DNA from: Planctomycetota bacterium
GTDB lineage: Bacteria > Planctomycetota > B15-G4
Direction: 5' to 3'
NCBI GenBank assembly: GCA_003644265.1
Contig: QNBX01000071.1
Span: 1 to 21,545 of the forward strand
Length of the DNA: 21,545 nt
The notes beneath the pieces were generated by a model that was not told the origin of the DNA, searched no databases, and worked only from the letters and a program-made list of their open reading frames with translations. The position numbers were made by a program, and so were the translations under genes. Shown here in pieces: positions 16,767 through 21,545 of this stretch; positions within the stretch are counted from its first letter, which is position 1; each line of letters begins with the position of its first letter.

Positions 16767-17987
16767 ATGACTGACTCCGCCAACTCCGCCAACAGCAACC
16801 GCCACATGCACGGCTTCGAGCGGCTGCTGACGCTCTGGGTGCTGCTGTGCATGGCGGCGGGCGTGGCCCTCGGTCGCTTCGCGCCGGGCTTCGCGCACGC
16901 GCTGGACGGCATGACGCTCGACGTCGGCGGCGCGCCGGTGGTGTCGATCCCCATCGCCATCTGCCTGTTTCTCATGATGTATCCGATCATGGTGAAGACC
17001 GACTTCGGCGAGATCGTCGCGGCGGGCAGGAGCGCGCGGCCGGTGCTGCTGACCCTGGTCATCAACTGGTGCATCAAGCCCTTCACCATGCTGGCCATTG
17101 CGAGCTTCTTCCTGGGCACGGTGTTCTTGCACTTCATCGGCCCCGAGGCCACGGACCTGGTCAAGCTGCCGTTCGGGCTCGATCTGCCCCTGGGCGGGCA
17201 GTACGGCGCGGGCGAGGTCGTGCTGCACGACGGCGTCAAGCTGCTGCAGATCCCGCTCTGGAGGAGCTACCTGGCCGGCTGCATCCTGTTGGGCGTCGCG
17301 CCCTGTACGGCCATGGTGCTGGTCTGGGGCTACCTGGCTCGCGGCAGCGACGCGCACACGCTGGTGATGGTCGCAGTCAACTCGCTGACCATGCTGGTGC
17401 TGTACGGCGTGCTGGGCGGCTACCTGCTGGGTGTCGGCCAGTTGCCGGTGCCGTGGCAGGCGCTGCTCCTGTCCATCGGCATCTACGTGGCCCTGCCGCT
17501 GGTGGCGGGCTTCTTGAGTCGGCGCTGGATCATCGCGCGCCGTGGCGAGGCCTGGTTCCGCGAGCGCTTCCTGCCCGTGCTCACGCCGGTCACCATCGGC
17601 GCGCTGCTGCTGACGCTGGTGCTGCTGTTCTCGTTCAAGGGCGACGTGATCCTCGAGCGCCCGCTCACGATCCTGTGGATCGCGGTGCCCCTCACGTTGC
17701 AGACGCTGCTGATCTTCGGGCTCGGCTACGGGTTGTCGCGGCTGTTCGGGCTGCGCTACGCCGACGCCGCGCCCACCGCGATGATCGGCGCCAGCAACCA
17801 CTTCGAGGTGGCCATCGCCACCGCCGCCATGCTCTTCGGGTTGTCGTCCGGCGCCGCCCTGGCCACGGTGGTGGGCGTGCTGATCGAGGTGCCGTTGATG
17901 CTGGGGCTGGTGAAGTTCTGCCTGGCCACGCGGGGCTGGTTCCCCGAGCCGGCGGAGGCAGGGGAGGCGCGGGCGTACGACGGCTGA
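16767..17987 (+). CDS. ACR3-family arsenite efflux permease
   Basis: 406 residues, about ten transmembrane helices, inner membrane. ACR3 permeases extrude arsenite (and sometimes antimonite) using the proton motive force. Hallmarks are the conserved cysteine C180 in [12 protein letters not shown] and the glutamate E374 in [10 protein letters not shown], both needed for transport in characterised relatives. [10 protein letters not shown] (344-353) is also typical. Residues about 121-165 form a long insert between helices ([10 protein letters not shown] to LLQIPLW) that many ACR3 proteins lack. Two starts are possible: ATG 16767, with AGGA from the insertion-sequence end, or ATG 16806 (MHGFERL), which fits the family N-terminus. 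No arsR or arsC gene is next to it. It converges with the downstream minus-strand glycosylase gene, 39 bp away, without a clear terminator. Confidence 0.92.
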   Translation: MTDSANSANSNRHMHGFERLLTLWVLLCMAAGVALGRFAPGFAHALDGMTLDVGGAPVVSIPIAICLFLMMYPIMVKTDFGEIVAAGRSARPVLLTLVINWCIKPFTMLAIASFFLGTVFLHFIGPEATDLVKLPFGLDLPLGGQYGAGEVVLHDGVKLLQIPLWRSYLAGCILLGVAPCTAMVLVWGYLARGSDAHTLVMVAVNSLTMLVLYGVLGGYLLGVGQLPVPWQALLLSIGIYVALPLVAGFLSRRWIIARRGEAWFRERFLPVLTPVTIGALLLTLVLLFSFKGDVILERPLTILWIAVPLTLQTLLIFGLGYGLSRLFGLRYADAAPTAMIGASNHFEVAIATAAMLFGLSSGAALATVVGVLIEVPLMLGLVKFCLATRGWFPEPAEAGEARAYDG

Positions 17988-18026
17988 CGCACCCAGTCGG
18001 CGCGCGGACCAAGTCGTCACGCGCCC

Positions 18027-19220
18027 TCACCCCAGCAGCTTGCCCCAGCCTCGCGGCAGCGTCACCGTCTGTGCGCCCACGAACGTCGCCAAGTCGCGCA
18101 CGCTCTCCGCCAGCCCCGCGTCAAACGCCTGCCCGCGCCGACAGCCCGGCTCCAGGTGCAGCGCCTTGATCTGCAACTCGTCGCGGTCGCGGTGCAGCTT
18201 GGGATCGAGCCGGCCCACCAGCCGCCCGTCGTGCAGGATTGGCAGCACGTAGTAGCCGTACCTGCGCTTGGGAGCCGGCACGTAGATCTCGATGCGATAG
18301 GTGAAGCCCAGCAGGTCCTGCGCGCGCTCGCGCTGCCAGAGCAGCGAGTCGAAGGGGCAGATCAGGGTGGTACCTCGCGCGGGGGGGAGCCGCGACGCGC
18401 CTTCCAGGTGCTCGGGGCGCGCGAGGAATGTGCCAGTCAAGCCGTCCACCTCGACCTCGACCACGCGCCCGCTGCGCAGGTTGCGGGCGATGACGCGGCG
18501 GCGCTCGGGCGCGCGCAGTCGCGGGTGGGTGCAGTAGTTCAGCAGGTGCTTTTCGCTGGCCACGCCGTTGCCGGACAGGCCGCTGAGCAGCCAGCCGTCC
18601 TGCCACTCGCTGAGCGTGGCGGCCGGGCCCTCGCCGTAGACGCGCTCGGCCAGGTCGTAGGCGCGCCGGAAGTGGCGGCGTGAGCTCACCGCGACCTGGC
18701 CGCGGTGCCACATCAGCTCCAGCGCGCGCTTGTCCTCCTTCCAATCCCACCACGGGCCGGAGGCCGACTTGTCGGCCTCGAAGTCGGCGCTCTCGAGCGC
18801 GCCCTCGTTGCGCAGGCGCTTCAGCACCCGGCGGATGGACGCGGGCGAGGGCCGGCGCTGCGCCCACCAGACCCCGCGCGGTGCAAAGCGGCGCATGCCA
18901 CGCCGGCTGAGGGGCAGGCGGCTGGCGGGCAGCACGCAGGCCGCGTGGCCCCAGTGCTCGTAGGCCACGCGATCGCGATAGGTCCAGCGGTCCGGCAGCG
19001 CGCGGTCGTACGCGCCGAAGCGGCTCCAGAGCGTGAGGTAGTGGGCCCGCTCGAGCACGTTCACGCTGTCGAGCTGCAGTCCGCCGGTGCGCTCGAGGTG
19101 CTCGACGAAGCGCGCGCGGGTCAGCCCCGTGCTGCGCGGCGCAGACAGCCCCTGACGCCGGAGCCAGAGCCGGCGCACGGTCTCGAGTTCGATGCGGTAT
19201 GGCTTGGTGCGGCGCGGCAT
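18027..19220 (-). CDS. YcaQ/AlkX-type winged-helix DNA glycosylase
   Basis: 397 residues from the ATG at 19220, chosen over 19241 because the longer form adds non-conserved residues without a ribosome-binding site. The family (HTH_42, DUF1006) has tandem winged-helix folds. E. coli YcaQ (AlkX) unhooks DNA interstrand crosslinks, and its catalytic motif is Q-x-D rather than the Q-x-Q of AlkZ. Here Q49-L50-D51 is seen in GLQLDSVNVLERAHYLTLWSR, and YEHWGHAACVLP follows, both hallmarks. Downstream, ICPFDSLLWQRERAQDLLGFTYRIEIYVP and RLDPKLHRD are conserved in the family. So it probably repairs bulky or crosslinking alkylation damage in the cytoplasm. It lies between two unrelated genes and appears monocistronic. 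Confidence 0.9.
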   Translation of the reverse strand: MPRRTKPYRIELETVRRLWLRRQGLSAPRSTGLTRARFVEHLERTGGLQLDSVNVLERAHYLTLWSRFGAYDRALPDRWTYRDRVAYEHWGHAACVLPASRLPLSRRGMRRFAPRGVWWAQRRPSPASIRRVLKRLRNEGALESADFEADKSASGPWWDWKEDKRALELMWHRGQVAVSSRRHFRRAYDLAERVYGEGPAATLSEWQDGWLLSGLSGNGVASEKHLLNYCTHPRLRAPERRRVIARNLRSGRVVEVEVDGLTGTFLARPEHLEGASRLPPARGTTLICPFDSLLWQRERAQDLLGFTYRIEIYVPAPKRRYGYYVLPILHDGRLVGRLDPKLHRDRDELQIKALHLEPGCRRGQAFDAGLAESVRDLATFVGAQTVTLPRGWGKLLG

Positions 19221-19308
19221 GGGACCTGGAGCGTACGGCATGGGGCGCGCGGGCGCGGCGGGGGTCTGCGAGCGCTCGGCGCTTGTCGTGAGCGACCGTG
19301 CTGCGTGG

Positions 19309-21545
19309 TCAGTCGACGATGGTCATGCGCAGCGCATGGCTGAGCACCTTGCCGCCCGGCTGGATCGCGCCCGGATCGGACACGCCCAGCTGCGCGATCA
19401 CCGGCAGACCCGACAGGATCGGGTCGTTGGGGATGGGCGTCGAGATGGTGAACGAGCCCGCGCCGGCCACACCGGGCGTGCCGCCCACACCGAAGGCCAC
19501 GATGGGCTCCACGATGGTGCCCACATGGAACACGCCGCCGAAGGCCGGGGCGCTGACCTCGGTGATGCCCAGCACCAGGAAGACCGTGGCGCCGCCCACC
19601 AGCTTGTCGCCCGTGAGCGAGAACAGCGGGTTGCCGAGGGTCGGCAGGCTGCCGCTGGGGTAGAAGAGCGGCACGATCCCGCCCGTGCCCGCGCTGCCGC
19701 CGCCCAGCACCACCGTGGGCGAGCCGTGGGGAAGCTCCCAGGTGGAGGAGCCGTCGGTGCCGATCAGCATGTCGCCGCTGCCGCTGTCGATCGCCATGGC
19801 CGAGCCGTTCTGGCCCAGGGGCACGTCGAGCGCCACGCTGAAGTTGTCGCCGCCGTCGAGCGACACCAGGATCTGTGCCGAGTCGTCGCTGACCCACAGC
19901 AGGCCCGGGATGTCCGCGTGGCAGAGCAGGCGTGACTGGTAGGTCAGGCCCACGCCTAGCGAACTCCAGGTGCTGCCGTCATCGTCACTGCGCCAGAGGC
20001 CGGAGCCCGTCTCGCCGCGGTAGATGCGGCCCGGAACAAAGGGGTCGAACACCAGCAGCATGCCGGGGCCGGTGCCGGACCACGCCGCCTGCAGCGGCAT
20101 CCAGACCGAACCGCCGTTGAGGCTCTCGGACCACTGGTTGTTGTCGGAGAGCTGCATGATGCGTCCCGGCGTGTGCGGGTCGTATGCGATGGCGCGCGTG
20201 GACCAGCCGGCGGTGCCCGGCACGTCGTTCCAGGTGTCACCGCCGTCCGTACTCAACGTCAGGGCGGCGGTGCCGAAGCCCGCCGGGAACATGCCCGCCA
20301 TGACGCGGTCGACGAAGTGGGGGTCGAACTGGATGTCCGTCACGGCGCCCGCGCCGTACACCTCGTAGGTCTTGACGAAGCTGGTGCCGTTGTTCGAGAC
20401 GATGGCGATCTGGGCGTTGTCCTGAAAGGCGCCCACGCCGCCGGTCACCCAGCGGGTGCTGTCGGTGGGATCCACGGCCACGGCCCGGGTGGCGGTGCCG
20501 ATGTCGGCGTGCCACGCGGTGGGCGTGGGCGGCTCGCCCTGCACACCGGCGTAGACACCGGCGCCGAACCCGATCACGCGCAGGCCGCCCGGCCCGGCGA
20601 TGGCCACGTCGTCGATGCGCGAGACCAGGAAGCCCTTGTGCGTCCAGGCGCTGGGGGCCCCCGCGGGCATGGCGTACAGCCCGCCGCCGGACTTGTCGTA
20701 CAGCCCACCGCCCTCGCAGCCCAGGAAACGCTTGCCGCTGGGGGCGTAGTCCATGGTGAGGGGGATGGGCGTGTTGAGAGGCCAGCCCCCGGTGACGCTG
20801 GACCAGGACACGCCAGCGTCCGTGGAGGCGTAGAGGTTGTTGAGCACGGCGTACCAGAGCGTGCCGTCGGGGTCGCGGGAGAACCACTCGGCGTTGCCGG
20901 CGGTCACGCCGCCGCCGACGGAGGCGAAGCTCACGCCGCCGTCCGTGCTGCGGAAGATGCCGTTGAAGGGCGTTCCGACCAGGACGATGTCGGCATCGCT
21001 CGGGTCGACGTCGATCGCCTGGACCCACTCGGTGAACGACGGGTTGGGGGCGCCGAAGCTGGCGCCGCCGTCGTCACTGCGCATGACGCCGTCGAAGGTG
21101 GCCACGTAGGCCACCGAGGCGTCGTGTGAGTAGGCCACCTTGCCCAGCACCACGCCGGTGTAGGGCACGAAGGCGGCCGCGACGCCCCAGTTGGCGCCGC
21201 CGTCCGTCGAGCGGTGCACGGTCCAAGGCTCCACCACGAGCAGATCGCCGGTCACGGGCGACACGGCCAGATCCTTGATGTACTCCGTGGGCACCAGGGC
21301 CAGCGTGGTCCAGTTGGCACCGAAGTCGCTGGAGTGGAAGACGTTATCCGGCGAGTAGGCGTAGAGCGACTGCGGGTCGGCGGGGTCGTGGATCAGCTCG
21401 CGCACCTCCGTCGAGAGACCCGAGCCGTAGGGCGTCCTCGTCTCACCACCGTCCGCCGAGCGGAACAAGCCCTCGATGTACTGGATCAGCAGCAGCGCAT
21501 CAGGGTCCGAGGGGTCCGCTGCGAGGGAGATCGCCGAGCCGCCCA
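19309..21545 (-). CDS. BNR/Asp-box repeat secreted protein, N-terminus outside window
   Basis: 744 residues visible; the frame is open to the right edge, so the start and export signal are missing. About ten Asp-box/BNR motifs (S-x-D-x-G-x-x-W/F) can be seen, such as RSADGGET, HSSDFGANW, RSTDGGANW, RSDDGGASF, ASTDAGVSW, LSTDGGDTW, RSDDDGSTW and VSLDGGDNF. They are interspersed with DPSD/VDPTD-type turns. This is the sortilin/sialidase-like beta-propeller repeat found in extracellular proteins. It has no sialidase catalytic residues that I can identify, so a binding rather than hydrolytic role is likely. The last 130-140 residues form a hydrophobic Gly-rich module (VFLVLGITEVSAPAFGG and GLPVIAQLGVSDPG) resembling the end of the 12638 gene. 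It ends 88 nt upstream of the glycosylase start on the same strand. Confidence 0.88.
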   Translation of the reverse strand, partial: GGSAISLAADPSDPDALLLIQYIEGLFRSADGGETRTPYGSGLSTEVRELIHDPADPQSLYAYSPDNVFHSSDFGANWTTLALVPTEYIKDLAVSPVTGDLLVVEPWTVHRSTDGGANWGVAAAFVPYTGVVLGKVAYSHDASVAYVATFDGVMRSDDGGASFGAPNPSFTEWVQAIDVDPSDADIVLVGTPFNGIFRSTDGGVSFASVGGGVTAGNAEWFSRDPDGTLWYAVLNNLYASTDAGVSWSSVTGGWPLNTPIPLTMDYAPSGKRFLGCEGGGLYDKSGGGLYAMPAGAPSAWTHKGFLVSRIDDVAIAGPGGLRVIGFGAGVYAGVQGEPPTPTAWHADIGTATRAVAVDPTDSTRWVTGGVGAFQDNAQIAIVSNNGTSFVKTYEVYGAGAVTDIQFDPHFVDRVMAGMFPAGFGTAALTLSTDGGDTWNDVPGTAGWSTRAIAYDPHTPGRIMQLSDNNQWSESLNGGSVWMPLQAAWSGTGPGMLLVFDPFVPGRIYRGETGSGLWRSDDDGSTWSSLGVGLTYQSRLLCHADIPGLLWVSDDSAQILVSLDGGDNFSVALDVPLGQNGSAMAIDSGSGDMLIGTDGSSTWELPHGSPTVVLGGGSAGTGGIVPLFYPSGSLPTLGNPLFSLTGDKLVGGATVFLVLGITEVSAPAFGGVFHVGTIVEPIVAFGVGGTPGVAGAGSFTISTPIPNDPILSGLPVIAQLGVSDPGAIQPGGKVLSHALRMTIVD

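Noticed and set aside
17988..18026. Bidirectional terminator between acr3 and the glycosylase gene
   Set aside because: Only a weak 6-bp stem with a 15-nt loop (17999-18004 with 18020-18025) and no T-run.

Overview
The window is GC-rich with dense open frames on both strands. The gene content points to a planctomycete-like bacterium (inference). It holds large secreted proteins built from FG-GAP, Asp-box/BNR and propeller-like repeats, two of which end in a similar C-terminal module that I associate from memory with Planctomycetota. It also has a secreted HEAT/VWA protein and an integrase-core insertion sequence of a type I recall as common in that phylum. No rRNA or other taxonomic marker is present, so the assignment is tentative.

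Layout. 1-3163: the C-terminal three quarters of a CzcA-type heavy-metal RND pump (runs off the left edge) and a YjjG-like HAD phosphatase. 3285-3358: a tRNA with anticodon CAU, probably tRNA-Ile2. 3359-4274: a decayed zone with an AT-rich tRNA flank, short direct and inverted repeats, and the 5' stub of a transposase. 4275-6866: a secreted protein with seven FG-GAP-like repeats. 6867-7958: non-coding sequence containing a 427-bp non-autonomous element. 7959-9593: three overlapping genes, namely a small protein, a minimal nucleotidyltransferase and an M28 lipoprotein peptidase. 10278-11954: the secreted HEAT/VWA protein. 12123-12549: a second 427-bp element, inverted relative to the first. 12638-15037 (minus): a large secreted protein with the shared C-terminal module. 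15221-16766: a full-length insertion sequence with terminal inverted repeats, a DDE-type transposase and a small acidic second gene. 16767-17987: an ACR3 arsenite exporter whose ATG directly follows the insertion-sequence end. 18027-19220 (minus): a YcaQ/AlkX-type DNA glycosylase. 19309-21545 (minus): a BNR-repeat secreted protein running off the right edge.

The window is mostly a patchwork of independent transcription units. The strongest unifying theme is one insertion-sequence family present in three places. Two are 427-bp internally deleted derivatives of identical length and about 91% identity in the part I compared. The third is a longer, more divergent copy with cargo. All six ends share the same inverted terminal motif. 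The cargo gene next to the transposase, the matched pair of deletion derivatives in inverted orientation, and the element end abutting the acr3 start codon are the observations most worth following. Metal and arsenic export genes (CzcA-like, ACR3) occur at both ends but are not linked in an operon here.
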